NCBI GenBank assembly: GCA_001717545.1
Contig: CP017039.1
Span: 124,001-188,000, forward strand
Length of the DNA: 64,000 nucleotides
Direction: 5' to 3'
Source: Anaerolineaceae bacterium oral taxon 439
GTDB taxonomy: Bacteria; Chloroflexota; Anaerolineae; Anaerolineales; Anaerolineaceae
A program made the position numbers and the translations under genes. Positions 25,423 to 33,436 of the stretch are shown here, in pieces; the stretch's first letter is position 1, and each line of letters starts with the position of its first letter. The notes under the pieces were generated by a model that saw only the letters and a program-made list of their open reading frames with translations, was not told where the DNA came from and made no database searches.

Positions 25423-26577
25423 TCAAACTACCGTCGTATGAACTCGAACGATTTCCGCGTCAATCGCCTGAAATATTTGCTTCCAGTTGTTAGGAATTCC
25501 GTAATCTGAAAGTTTGATTTTATAGCTTGTCGTTTTTCTGCGTTGAAAACAACTTATGAAAGCTTCAAAGTCCTTTACGAAAGATTTTCGTTCATCATCC
25601 GCCAGAATTGAATAAATACAAATAACCGCGTCAAATACATATCCTTCGAGCTTCTTTTTGCTGGTAAATGACTGCTGATAAATCGTAAAATAATCATTTT
25701 TTTTCGAAGGCGCGATATCTAATTTTCGCCGGAATAAATATCCGTGATGTGCGCAAATATTTCGTACCGTGCTCAAACAATGAAGCCAAGATGAAAAGAA
25801 AAACTCATTTAGTTTTTGCTTTCCGTGAGAATTATACGATTTAGCTGTCTGTTGATGATGATAATTGAGCTTGGTACCGAAAATATTAAAACATTTGCCG
25901 ATTTCTTCTTGAATTGATTCCTTTAAGTACCGATAAACTTTAGATAAATCCCCGAAACTTAGAAATTCGATCAATACCCACGCCGGAAATTTGCTTCCGT
26001 AATTTAAGACATGATGATACTCAACCGGATATTTTTTTCGCAACTGAAGAATATCTCTTTTATCTTTATCGGTCAATCCTTGCGCCGATGCAGCCAGCAT
26101 TTTCTGACATACAGTTGGACTAAAAGGGCGTAAAATCAAACTCACCTGTTGCGAAAAAACACTGACACCCAAATCTCGGAAAGAATACTGAACGTTACCG
26201 ATAAGCAGATGGTTCTGATCGTCAAAACAATTCCCATTATCGAACACATCCGGTCCAAACAGTTCGGAAGAACGATAACTGATCATCGTTCTTAACTTCA
26301 ACTCAATCATTTCGATATATCGAAAAATCAAGTGTCGAAAACAGGAATCACATTCTTCAATGGCTTTAATATCTTCAAAGGAAACTTTCCGCTCGTAAGT
26401 CGGACACTTTGTTTTTGCGTTTTCTCTTTGAAATTTATGGAAATAAACGTTGAGACGATAATAATTCCGCCGGGATAGATAAGCCGTAGCTCCTGTTTCA
26501 TCCCCTATAATCATTTCCCTATCTTTGAGGATTTGAACCTGTTTGGCGAATGATTCATGTTTTTTGAGTTGATTCAT
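25423..26577 (-). CDS. Abi_2 family (AbiD/AbiF-type) HEPN abortive-infection protein
   Basis: The 384-residue protein matches the Abi_2 family: N-terminal FAKQVQILKDREMIIGDETG, YLSRRNYYRLNVYFHKFQ, EECDSCFRHLIFRYIEMIEL and LRTMISYRSSELFGPDVF. The HEPN RNase motif Rx4H is visible as RNICAHHGYLFRR at about residues 272-284. Known members abort phage infection, and AbiF homologues are reported to work as toxins held by an upstream RNA. It has its own -35/-10, a structured leader and its own terminator, is AT-rich, and sits between TerL and the holin. It is therefore a self-contained cargo unit, probably protecting the lysogen. The ribosome site is weak (ACAGG close to the ATG). Confidence 0.85.
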   Translation of the reverse strand: MNQLKKHESFAKQVQILKDREMIIGDETGATAYLSRRNYYRLNVYFHKFQRENAKTKCPTYERKVSFEDIKAIEECDSCFRHLIFRYIEMIELKLRTMISYRSSELFGPDVFDNGNCFDDQNHLLIGNVQYSFRDLGVSVFSQQVSLILRPFSPTVCQKMLAASAQGLTDKDKRDILQLRKKYPVEYHHVLNYGSKFPAWVLIEFLSFGDLSKVYRYLKESIQEEIGKCFNIFGTKLNYHHQQTAKSYNSHGKQKLNEFFFSSWLHCLSTVRNICAHHGYLFRRKLDIAPSKKNDYFTIYQQSFTSKKKLEGYVFDAVICIYSILADDERKSFVKDFEAFISCFQRRKTTSYKIKLSDYGIPNNWKQIFQAIDAEIVRVHTTVV

Positions 26578-26594
26578 GTCCTGTGATTTGCCTT

Positions 26595-26690
26595 GAATAA
26601 ATTAAAGTCGAGCAGCTTTACGACTATTTCCATAGCAACTGCTCGACTGACCATGAACTTTCTGTTGAAAATCCATAACGGTACTGTTGC
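26595..26690 (-). ncRNA. Structured leader RNA of the Abi gene, candidate RNA antitoxin
   Basis: Between the promoter and the Abi start codon lie about 110 untranslated bases. AGTCGAGCAG (26648-26639) pairs with CTGCTCGACT (26615-26606). Inside is CTAT-GGAA-ATAG (26635-26624), capped by a GNRA tetraloop. The outer stem is followed by TTTAATTTATT, a weak terminator-like run before the gene. Promoter, small structured RNA, leaky terminator, toxin gene is the layout of RNA-antitoxin loci. Expression and function are inferred; exact ends are estimates. Confidence 0.6.
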
Positions 26691-26694
26691 TATC

Positions 26695-26723
26695 ATTATA
26701 CGCTAAAAACGCTGAAATTTCAA
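26695..26723 (-). promoter_or_regulatory. Strong sigma70-type promoter of the Abi/ncRNA unit
   Basis: On the minus strand the boxes are TTGAAA (26723-26718), a 17-base spacer and TATAAT (26700-26695). It is among the best consensus promoters in the window. The predicted start is about base 26688. Confidence 0.85.
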
Positions 26724-26851
26724 CTCAAATGACAATATAACGGTGTTAATTCGCGTATTATTTACACCTTTGATACCACCAGAAAACGATCGCAATACAG
26801 ACTGATCCGTGTCGGCTGTTAAGGCGCCGGATCGCACACGCCCTGTGTGAA

Positions 26852-28519
26852 TCAATTCTCAATCAGCGCCCCGATCTCCGGATAATACTTTTGCCTTACC
26901 GTCCACGCGTCGATAACGCTCATGAACCCATCGATCCGCGCCCGCTGCTCGATCTTGACCGGCTTCTTTTTCCGCGTTTCGCTGTCCTCCTTGAGCGCCA
27001 CGTTCAGGAAATGCGCCGCCAGAAGCTGATTATCGCCGATGATCTTAACCTTCCCGTTCTTTAACTCTCCTTCGAACTCGTCCAGTACGCCCGAAAGGTT
27101 ATATCCCTGGTAAACGTCGTCCGTATGGAAACCGAACTCCTTAAGATCGTTGACCAGGTACGCCGAACTGTAACGGTCGTACCCGATTTTCAGCGTGTAA
27201 ATCTCATGCTCGCGCAGCAGATCGACGAAAAACCGATAAACGTAGCGATAATCGACGCAATGCTCGCCTGACAGCGTGATGAAACCCCGCTGAACATAAA
27301 CGTCATACGGAACCCGGTCCGTCGCGATCGCCTTTTCCAACCGTTCCGCCGGCATGAAAAACCGCGTAAAAACGTAGTCCGTCCCGTCCCGCCGGATCAC
27401 AACCGACGCCGCCGTCAGATCGACCGTCTGCGAAAGATCGACCCCGCCGACCGCGTAGCAGCCGCGAAAATCCGCAAGCGTCAAACCCTCCGCGCCCCGG
27501 ACCGCGGCCATAACCTCCGAAAAATCCAGCCACGCCATCGACGAATTTTGCTTGATATTGCAGTATTTCGTCAGAAATTCGCGCCGTTTTGATATATTTT
27601 TCTCCGCGATCGCGATCTCCTCGCGGTAATAATCCGCGCTGACGCTGACCCCCATGTTCGGATTCGACTTCCTCAATTCGCGCAAATCGCGCCATTTTCC
27701 CGGATCGTCGATCAGGTAAAGAAACGGGCAGAGCCTTGATTCCGCGCTGTGCCCTTTCAGGAACGCTGTCGACCGCGTCAGCAGCTCGTCGTAAATCCCG
27801 TCGTGAACGTACCCCGCCGTCGTGATCGAAATGATCAGCGGCTGCCTCCGCGCGCCCTGCGCCGATTTCATCACGTCGTACTGCTTCAATCCCGCGTCGC
27901 CGACCCAGCTCCCCAGCTCGTCGTTGATCACCGCGTGCGGATTAAACCCGTCCGACTTCTTCGCCGAAAACGCCAGCGGCTTAATCGCCGTGTTCGTCTC
28001 CGAGATATAAATATCCGACCGCCGTTTTTTCGTAACGTCCGATAACTCCGGCTCCTTGAGGATCATCTGATAAAAATTATCGTAAACAATCATTGCCTGA
28101 TCCAGCTTCGGCGCTAAGCAGTAAATCTTTGCCCCGTATTCCCCGTCGATATACGCCAGATACGCGATCATCGCCGCAGCTAAAAGCGTCTTGCCGTTCT
28201 TCCGCCCAATAACGATAAAAACCTCGCGCCAGATTCGGAACCCGTCCGCGTCGACGATCCCGAAAATAACCGCGACCATCGCCTTCTGCCATAGCTCCAG
28301 CCGAATTAAATCGTCCCGACCCTCGCAGTGATGGCAGAACTCCTCAATAAACCGAATCGCCCGCTCCGCCTTTCTCGCGTCGTAAAAATACCGGCGGGAA
28401 GCGATACCCTCGCTTAAAACCGCGTAAAGCCGCCGAACCCAGTCCCCGACGGTAACCGTCCCTGCCTCGATCGCGGCGCAATACTCGGCGATCCAGTTCT
28501 GCCCCGAACCCTTTCCCAT
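26852..28519 (-). CDS. terL: Terminase large subunit
   Basis: The 555-residue motor protein has the ATPase Walker A-like EVFIVIGRKNGKTLLAAAMI at about residues 99-118 and Walker B HAVINDELGSW near 195. The C-terminal nuclease begins with GVDLSQTVDLTAASV near 359. It packages DNA into the prohead at the portal. Length and motifs fit the HK97/phage lambda-like Terminase_1 class. It is not next to the portal gene: the Abi unit and the lysis cassette lie between. Upstream, 580 bases of repeats separate it from TerS. Confidence 0.94.
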   Translation of the reverse strand: MGKGSGQNWIAEYCAAIEAGTVTVGDWVRRLYAVLSEGIASRRYFYDARKAERAIRFIEEFCHHCEGRDDLIRLELWQKAMVAVIFGIVDADGFRIWREVFIVIGRKNGKTLLAAAMIAYLAYIDGEYGAKIYCLAPKLDQAMIVYDNFYQMILKEPELSDVTKKRRSDIYISETNTAIKPLAFSAKKSDGFNPHAVINDELGSWVGDAGLKQYDVMKSAQGARRQPLIISITTAGYVHDGIYDELLTRSTAFLKGHSAESRLCPFLYLIDDPGKWRDLRELRKSNPNMGVSVSADYYREEIAIAEKNISKRREFLTKYCNIKQNSSMAWLDFSEVMAAVRGAEGLTLADFRGCYAVGGVDLSQTVDLTAASVVIRRDGTDYVFTRFFMPAERLEKAIATDRVPYDVYVQRGFITLSGEHCVDYRYVYRFFVDLLREHEIYTLKIGYDRYSSAYLVNDLKEFGFHTDDVYQGYNLSGVLDEFEGELKNGKVKIIGDNQLLAAHFLNVALKEDSETRKKKPVKIEQRARIDGFMSVIDAWTVRQKYYPEIGALIEN

Positions 28520-28561
28520 GCCACAAGCCGCATCCTTTCCCTGTAGGATAGCGGCGTAGTC

Positions 28562-28584
28562 CTCACCTTAACCGAAGGTGAGGG
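28562..28584. other. 9-bp stem hairpin upstream of terL
   Basis: CCTCACCTT (28562-28570) pairs with AAGGTGAGG (28576-28584), loop AACCG. It sits between the tandem repeats and terL, with no U-tract. Confidence 0.6.
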
Positions 28585-28661
28585 CAATCGCCTCCTTGAA
28601 AATCTTAAAACTCGTTCCGTTCCCTGCCGGCCAAAATCTTCCCGGTTGATCGCCCGACCTG

Positions 28662-29112
28662 ACGATAACCTCACGATCGATCCGCCGGGGGCCGTCTCCG
28701 GAATTCGGATCGCCCTTCGTTTTCCGCGTCCCTGGACGGTGCGAAATCCGCCGTAAATTGAACCTTTTACCGTGATCGTTGTAACGTCCCCGCGTCAACC
28801 CTCGCCGAAATAATCCGCCGATCTCACGATAACCTCACGATCGATTTGGGCGGTCCCCTTCGTTTCCCGCGTTCCTGGGCGGCGCGAAATCCGCCGTAAA
28901 CTGAGCCTTTTACCGTGACCGTTGTAACGTCCCCGCGTCAACCCTCGCCAAAATAATCCACCGATCTCACGATAACCTCACGATCGATCCGCCGGGGTCC
29001 GTCTCCGGAATTCGGATCGCCCTTCGTTTCCCGCGTCCTTGGGCGGCGCGAAATCCGCCGTAAACTGAGCCTTTTACCGTGATCGTTGCGACGTCCCCGC
29101 GTCAACCCTCGC
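28662..29112. repeat. Three tandem ~143-164 bp direct repeats between terS and terL
   Basis: Units start with ACGATAACCTCACGATCGAT at 28662, 28826 and 28969. Each ends with ACGTCCCCGCGTCAACCCTCGC. The middle unit lacks about 21 bases (the GTCTCCGGAATTCGGATCG part). The third unit runs into the last codons of terS. No good ORF covers 28520-29101. Location between the terminase genes suggests a packaging (cos/pac) or regulatory role, or repeated duplication of the terS 3' end. Confidence 0.85.
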
Positions 29113-29485
29113 TGCGAAGAATTTGAAGACGGCTGGCCTTCTTCCGTTCCAGCGGAACCAGCTCCGTAAGCTGCTTAACGACCGTCGATAAATTCTTTGT
29201 CATCGCTAAATGCGTCTTGACCGCCTCCGACTGCTTCGTTCCGTACTGATTCTCGCCGTTTTGATACGTATCCGTATACCCCTGCTCGTTGATAATCTCT
29301 TCCAGCTCGCGAAGCGAAACGATCATGAACGCAGCCGATTCGATCAAACTCAAAACCGTCGTCATCTTGTTTTTATCCAAGTCCCGAAAAACCCGCTTGA
29401 GCCGGTTCGTCTCCTTCCGGATAAGCTCCGCCTTCGTCGGCTCGCTAATCCTGCCTGATACCTCGATCTCGTCCTTTGTCGCCAT
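29102..29485 (-). CDS. terS: Terminase small subunit (P27-like family)
   Basis: The 127-residue protein starts ATKDEIEVSGRISEPTKAEL and has ESAAFMIVSLRELEEIINEQ and QSEAVKTHLAMTKNLSTVVK, a pattern typical of the small terminase next to Terminase_1-type large subunits in Gram-positive phages. It recognises the packaging site and regulates TerL. Its last codons (RSEG) are part of the repeated 22-base word that ends each downstream tandem repeat. A terminator lies upstream, before the HNH gene. Confidence 0.75.
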   Translation of the reverse strand: MATKDEIEVSGRISEPTKAELIRKETNRLKRVFRDLDKNKMTTVLSLIESAAFMIVSLRELEEIINEQGYTDTYQNGENQYGTKQSEAVKTHLAMTKNLSTVVKQLTELVPLERKKASRLQILRSEG

Positions 29486-29518
29486 TCGTCGCGCCTCCTT
29501 TCGCTAAGTCTGGAAAAC

Positions 29519-29549
29519 TAAAAAAAGAGAGCGGTATTTCCCGCCTCTC
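29519..29549 (-). terminator. Intrinsic terminator between HNH and terS
   Basis: GAGAGCGG (29527-29534) pairs, with one bulge, with CCGCCTCTC (29541-29549); seven or more U follow on the minus strand. It lies just upstream of terS in the transcription direction. Confidence 0.7.
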
Positions 29550-29599
29550 CCCCCACCCCCTTCATGTACACGCCTTATGCGCACACGCGCGGAGTTTTT

Positions 29600-29950
29600 T
29601 TAACCTCCCCCACCGGTCGCAATTCCCCGTTCGCATCCATCCGCATGGGGGGACTCACGCAGCCGCCCGTCCGCCCCGATTCGATACCCAACCGCAGCGT
29701 CAGCTCCGCCGAAATGCTCGCGGTTATGACACGCCTGACACAGCGCCTCAAGATTTCCCCAGCCTAACGCGATCGCAGCGTCATGAATATTTGCTCGCGT
29801 CAGATACACCCGATGATGCACAACCTCCGCAGCCACCACCTCCCCGCGTGCAGCGCAGCGTTCGCACAGCCAGCCCACGCTGGCAAGATAAGCCGCACGC
29901 GTCCCCTTCCACGCCGCCCCCTTATAAAACCATTCCGCCCATGCCTTCAA
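29600..29950 (-). CDS. HNH endonuclease (packaging-associated)
   Basis: The 116-residue protein has zinc-finger pairs LCERCAARGE (Cys29, Cys32) and LCQACHNREH (Cys71, Cys74), and the catalytic VVHHRVYL (His45-His46) with Asn66 and the terminal Asn-x2-His. HNH proteins next to TerS/TerL assist the terminase in cutting at cos sites in many HK97-like phages. Its position one gene before terS supports this. The Gly-rich C-terminus is unremarkable. Confidence 0.88.
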   Translation of the reverse strand: MKAWAEWFYKGAAWKGTRAAYLASVGWLCERCAARGEVVAAEVVHHRVYLTRANIHDAAIALGWGNLEALCQACHNREHFGGADAAVGYRIGADGRLRESPHADGCERGIATGGGG

Positions 29951-29984
29951 CCGTCACGCTCCATCCCGAGCTCGCTCGCCCAAC

Positions 29985-30016
29985 AAAAAGACCGCCGAAG
30001 AAACCTCGGCGGTCTT
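29985..30016 (-). terminator. Intrinsic terminator after the sigma-like regulator gene
   Basis: AAGACCGCCGA (29988-29998) pairs with TCGGCGGTCTT (30006-30016), and U-rich sequence follows on the minus strand. It separates the early/middle genes from the HNH-terminase genes, where the late operon may start. Confidence 0.85.
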
Positions 30017-30094
30017 GATAAAAATTTCACTGTACAAATCCTACCACCCGCAAAAGGCCCCGTCAAGGGCGCGAAACGGGCGCATTTCGGGCAT

Positions 30095-30679
30095 TTAATC
30101 AGCCTCCACCGCGCTGCTGACCGCGGCGACCACACCGAACCAGCAAACCGCCATATCCTTCACGATCCGATTCCGCCATCGCCTCAGCGTCTTCGGGTCA
30201 CGCCCCAGCAAGTCCCCGATCTCCTCCCACGTGTACCGCTCCGCATGAACCCCGCGGTCCTGACCCGCTTCGTTTTCCCCGAAGTAATACATCCGCAGCG
30301 CCTTAAACTCCGGCCGATCGTTGAACAACTGAACCACGCGATCCACCTGATCAAACCGCGCCGCCGTCAATTCATACAGCCGCGCCCGCTCCGCCTCGCG
30401 ATCGCCGATCATCTCGTCGATCGACGCGCCCTGACCCTGCCCCGCGTTGAGAATAATCCCTGCCGATCTCCCCGGCAGCTCCTGCGCAATGTACCCCGAC
30501 CGATCCCGAAGCAGCGCCGCAAGCGACTTGTAGTTATAAAGCAGCGTCTCGGCCGCCCGAAAATAATTCACCCGTCCCGAAATCGGCAGCGTCAGCCCGA
30601 CCAGCTCTGCCGCCGTCTTCCCGGCGACAATCCCCGCCATCGCTTCCGCCAATTCTTTTTGTTCCTGATTCAGCTCCAT
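30095..30679 (-). CDS. Sigma-like/late transcription regulator with C-terminal HTH
   Basis: The 194-residue protein ends with YTWEEIGDLLGRDPKTLRRW, a sigma-region-4-like helix-turn-helix, preceded by FKALRMYYFGENEA. Phage proteins of this shape (RinA/ArpU-like) sit just before the HNH and terminase genes and switch on late transcription. ATG 30679 has AGGAGG directly before it; the ATG at 30700 overlaps the rep gene with a poor site. A terminator follows, consistent with this being the last pre-late gene. Confidence 0.7.
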   Translation of the reverse strand: MELNQEQKELAEAMAGIVAGKTAAELVGLTLPISGRVNYFRAAETLLYNYKSLAALLRDRSGYIAQELPGRSAGIILNAGQGQGASIDEMIGDREAERARLYELTAARFDQVDRVVQLFNDRPEFKALRMYYFGENEAGQDRGVHAERYTWEEIGDLLGRDPKTLRRWRNRIVKDMAVCWFGVVAAVSSAVEAD

Positions 30680-30693
30680 ATCCCTCCTAAATC

Positions 30694-31671
30694 TCAACAT
30701 CTCCGAACCGTGTCCGGCTTGATTTTCCTCATCCGCGCGTAAATATAAACCCCGCTGACAAACTCGCTGCTCTTGACCTGAATATCGACCAGCTCATACC
30801 CCGGATAGGCCTGATTGAAAATCGTCCCCGGCATGTCCGCAATCTCTTCGACCGCCTTCGCGACCCGCCCCCGGCTCATCCGCCAGTCCGAAACCGTAAC
30901 CTTCGGCTTCGTCAGATTCCGCGATCCGTACCAGCGTTTTCCCGGATACCCTTCCGTCCGTTCCGCCTCATCGCTCAAAGCCGAACCCCTCCATGACTTG
31001 ACCATGTACCGCGAAACCGCCTCAAGCCCCGTATACCGATCCGGCTGCAAACGCTTGCAGTTCGCCCAGCCCCGCCCCCAGAGCCCTTCAATCACGTCCC
31101 GATCCAACCCGCCGCTCAGAATCATGTGAACATGCGGCCGCGGCGAGACCCCGCCCTTCCGCTCGATAATCTCCGCTGCCTGATCGAAAACCCCCGGAAG
31201 CTCCGCCTGCTCAGGTTCGTCTCCCGCCTCATGCCGGAAACCCTCGACCGAATAAATATATTTCAGCTCGCCCAGCCCCGTCTTCGCCCGACGATCTTTC
31301 ATCCGCCGGAGAAAATTCCGAACGTCCCGCTGAACCTCCCGAAAGCCCGGTATCCGTTCGTCCCCGTACGTCAGCGTCACCATCAGATCCTCGCGCCCGA
31401 AGTTGCAGCTGACCAGCCGAACCAGCTTCCGAACCGCGTTCCGATCGTTGAGCCGCCGCTGCGCCTCGCGCGTAACCGCCTTCCGCGCCCGCTTCGCCTC
31501 CGCCCCCGTCTCCCAGATCGGAAAAACCTCGCTCTCCAGCATCTCCCCGCTCTTCGTCGTCTTCGTTCGGTATCGAAGCACCCCCGGCCGGACCCGACCC
31601 AGAACCTCCGGACTCGCCTCGTAAACCTCCGTATCGAAAATCGCCTCAAACTCCGCCCGCCATCGCTTCAT
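30694..31671 (-). CDS. HUH-type replication initiation protein (Rep)
   Basis: The 325-residue protein has the three motifs of HUH endonucleases in order: LMVTLTYGDE near residue 96 (motif I), RPHVHMILSGG at 178-188 (HUH, here His-Val-His) and SRYMVKSW near 220, with Tyr222 and Lys225 as the nicking motif. It would nick one strand at an origin and prime rolling-circle-type synthesis. It is the only replication protein seen in the prophage. The gap upstream (31672-31979) is rich in inverted repeats and is the likely origin. A Zn or helicase domain is not visible. Confidence 0.85.
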   Translation of the reverse strand: MKRWRAEFEAIFDTEVYEASPEVLGRVRPGVLRYRTKTTKSGEMLESEVFPIWETGAEAKRARKAVTREAQRRLNDRNAVRKLVRLVSCNFGREDLMVTLTYGDERIPGFREVQRDVRNFLRRMKDRRAKTGLGELKYIYSVEGFRHEAGDEPEQAELPGVFDQAAEIIERKGGVSPRPHVHMILSGGLDRDVIEGLWGRGWANCKRLQPDRYTGLEAVSRYMVKSWRGSALSDEAERTEGYPGKRWYGSRNLTKPKVTVSDWRMSRGRVAKAVEEIADMPGTIFNQAYPGYELVDIQVKSSEFVSGVYIYARMRKIKPDTVRRC

Positions 31672-31979
31672 GATACCTTCACCGTCGATTCGCTAATACT
31701 TATTACAAGCCTCGGAAAGCTCAACTTTCCGAGGCGCAGTCTCTGCCGGGTTGGCGGCAGGGGCGAGCCTTGCCCGGGGCAAGCCGGCTAAAATTCTCCT
31801 TACAGTCGGTCGACCTGTCCCGAGACAACGATCGCGGGAAGCCTTCACGGCCTTTGAGCCGTGAGGGCGAGCCTTGCCCGGGGCAAGCCGGCCCTCGCTT
31901 CTATATATATAGAAGCAACCGCAAAAGGAAAAGCGCTTAACTCAAAGCGCCCTTCCTGATTAACATATTCCCCGTCGCC
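31672..31979. other. Inverted-repeat-rich gene-free region, candidate Rep origin
   Basis: The 308 bases upstream of rep hold no supported gene. They contain GCCTCGGAAAG/CTTTCCGAGGC (31709-31735), CTGCCG/CGGCAG (about 31742-31759), a 26-base word GGCGAGCCTTGCCCGGGGCA... occurring twice (about 31762 and 31867), TCACGGC/GCCGTGA (about 31838-31865), an enclosing GAGGGC/GCCCTC pair and a perfect 20-base palindrome GCTTCTATATATATAGAAGC (31897-31916). Such cruciform-prone DNA fits a double- or single-strand origin for the HUH Rep. Confidence 0.65.
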
Positions 31980-32453
31980 TCAGGCGAACGCTCCCTCGGA
32001 AAACCCAGATTCGTCCCCGTCCTCGTACCTCTCGCGCAGCCGCGCTAACGTCATCCGCTGATAAAAATTCCGCGTCATCCGGATCAGCGCCTGATCCTGC
32101 TCGATCGTCTCGCGATTCAGCGCCGCCTTTTCCTCGCGCGTCAGGCGCTTCCCGAACGCCCAACCCGTCGTGCGCAGCGATAAATGAATCGAATACTGAG
32201 CCGTCAGCTCCTTCCCCATCCCTAAAATCTCCCAGTCGCCCTCCGAAATCGCCTGATCCAGCCGCGCCCGCTCCAAAGCCGCCCGGACCGCGTGAACGAA
32301 TTCCGCCGCCTCGTCATATTCGCGCCCGCCGAACCCCTCGCGCGCCGCCTTCGAAACCCCTTCCCAGCGCCGGACCAGCTGATAACCGCGCCGGACCCGG
32401 CTCTCCGCCTCGTCCGCCCTGACCGTCCGATAAACCTTTAACGACCTTCCCAT
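31980..32453 (-). CDS. Unknown early phage protein, Arg/Glu-rich
   Basis: The 157-residue product starts MGRSLKVYRTVRADEAESRV after AAGGAG at good spacing. It is highly charged and mostly helical (FVHAVRAALERARLDQAISE, ERYEDGDESGF at the end) with no membrane segment or metal motif. Its location immediately upstream of the presumed origin and rep suggests a replication or regulatory accessory, but no family is recognised. Confidence 0.55.
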   Translation of the reverse strand: MGRSLKVYRTVRADEAESRVRRGYQLVRRWEGVSKAAREGFGGREYDEAAEFVHAVRAALERARLDQAISEGDWEILGMGKELTAQYSIHLSLRTTGWAFGKRLTREEKAALNRETIEQDQALIRMTRNFYQRMTLARLRERYEDGDESGFSEGAFA

Positions 32454-32512
32454 CTCAAAACTCCTTATTCGCGTTACAATAAAAGAACGAATCGCAAGAT
32501 TCCGGAAACGAA

Positions 32513-32546
32513 CGCCGCGGACAAGACCCCAATCTGACCCGCGGCG
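32513..32546. other. GC-rich inverted repeat upstream of the 31980-32453 gene
   Basis: CGCCGCGG (32513-32520) pairs with CCGCGGCG (32539-32546) around an 18-base loop. It may be a terminator or processing site in the early operon. Confidence 0.5.
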
Positions 32547-32559
32547 CTGCCGTTTCTCC

Positions 32560-32724
32560 TCAAAAACACCCGAAAACCCATCCGCCCAAACGGATCAGGA
32601 CAAAAATCCCGATCGTCAGCCCCGCGCAGCTCAAAAACCCGAAGAAAAACCCCTCGTCGTACGCTTCCCGCGTCCAGCTCTCCTTCGTGCCTTCCCGAAC
32701 CGCCATATCCTTTAGCTCAACCAT
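32560..32724 (-). CDS. 54-residue single-span membrane protein
   Basis: This short frame starts MVELKDMAVREGTKESWTRE with GAGG six bases upstream and eight bases after the previous gene. One membrane segment follows (FFFGFLSCAGLTIGIFVLIR). It ends GGWVFGCF. The spacing and ribosome site argue that it is translated. Function unknown. Confidence 0.55.
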   Translation of the reverse strand: MVELKDMAVREGTKESWTREAYDEGFFFGFLSCAGLTIGIFVLIRLGGWVFGCF

Positions 32725-32732
32725 TCGCAGCC

Positions 32733-33224
32733 TCATTTCAAACCCTTCTCAACCAGACAAATCATCGGCCGAACCCAGACCTCCGACGCCTCCGACGAAT
32801 CGAAATACCCGAACGTCTTCCCGTCGCTCGCCGCCGCCCGAATCCCGGTCCCGCGCGCCCCTTCCGAAATCGACCGCGTCCACCACCAGCAATCCACCGG
32901 CGGAATAAAATCGCTCCGACGCCGGACCCCCTCCCAGCTCATCAGCCCGACCGTCGCCTCCGCCCGGCCCCCTGCGCCGTCCGTCATCAGGAACTCCCGA
33001 ACCCGAAACCCCGAACCGTCCTCGCTCGCCGCCCGCCGCTTCAAACCCGGCAGGAAATCCTCATGCATCTGCCGGAATAAACTTGACCCGAAAAAACCGA
33101 CCCCGCGCCCCGCGTCGAACGGCGCCGGAAAAAGCGCCGCGACCGATAAGAAAAACGCCCCGCGATCGACCTCCCGGAACCCGACCCAGTCCAGACCGCC
33201 CCAGCGGATAACCCGCCCGATCAT
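32733..33224 (-). CDS. Unknown phage protein with a DUF6273-like end
   Basis: The 163-residue product overlaps the previous gene by ATGA with a GGAGG site. The middle has DFIPPVDCWWWTRSISEG and the end EASEVWVRPMICLVEK, recalling the WWLRSPG...VRPAL pattern of DUF6273 proteins, which are common in phages and have no known function. The first half is Gly/Phe-rich. The family call is tentative. Confidence 0.5.
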   Translation of the reverse strand: MIGRVIRWGGLDWVGFREVDRGAFFLSVAALFPAPFDAGRGVGFFGSSLFRQMHEDFLPGLKRRAASEDGSGFRVREFLMTDGAGGRAEATVGLMSWEGVRRRSDFIPPVDCWWWTRSISEGARGTGIRAAASDGKTFGYFDSSEASEVWVRPMICLVEKGLK

Positions 33225-33436
33225 AGCGCCTCCAAATCCTCCGGAATCGTCGCCGATTCCCCCGTAAGCGCCTCGTATCGGAGCCGCGCCTCGTATAACG
33301 GCGCGAAAACCCGGACAGCCTGCTCGATAATCCAGCCCTCCGCTTCCGCCTCTTCCGCAGCGCTCATCGTCGCCTCGATCGGCTTCGCCTCTTCAAACCC
33401 GTCCTTCGTTCGCCGCGCGATCATCCCAATCTTCAT
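33221..33436 (-). CDS. Small acidic unknown protein
   Basis: The 71-residue product starts MKIGMIARRTKDGFEEAKPI and is Glu/Ala-rich and helical (MSAAEEAEAEGWIIEQAVRV). It overlaps both neighbours by four bases (ATGA), so it is translated as part of the coupled early operon. No family recognised. Confidence 0.5.
   Translation of the reverse strand: MKIGMIARRTKDGFEEAKPIEATMSAAEEAEAEGWIIEQAVRVFAPLYEARLRYEALTGESATIPEDLEAL

Noticed and set aside
26686-26693. ATAGCAAC/GTTGCTAT as a certain pseudoknot stem in the Abi leader RNA
   Set aside because: Most of the 5' arm lies upstream of the start predicted from the -10 box, so it may not be transcribed; kept only as a possibility.
29783-30742. Rightward 319-codon frame over the sigma-like gene
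   Set aside because: Arg/Pro/His-rich shadow typical of the GC-rich complementary strand; the leftward gene has the motifs and ribosome site.
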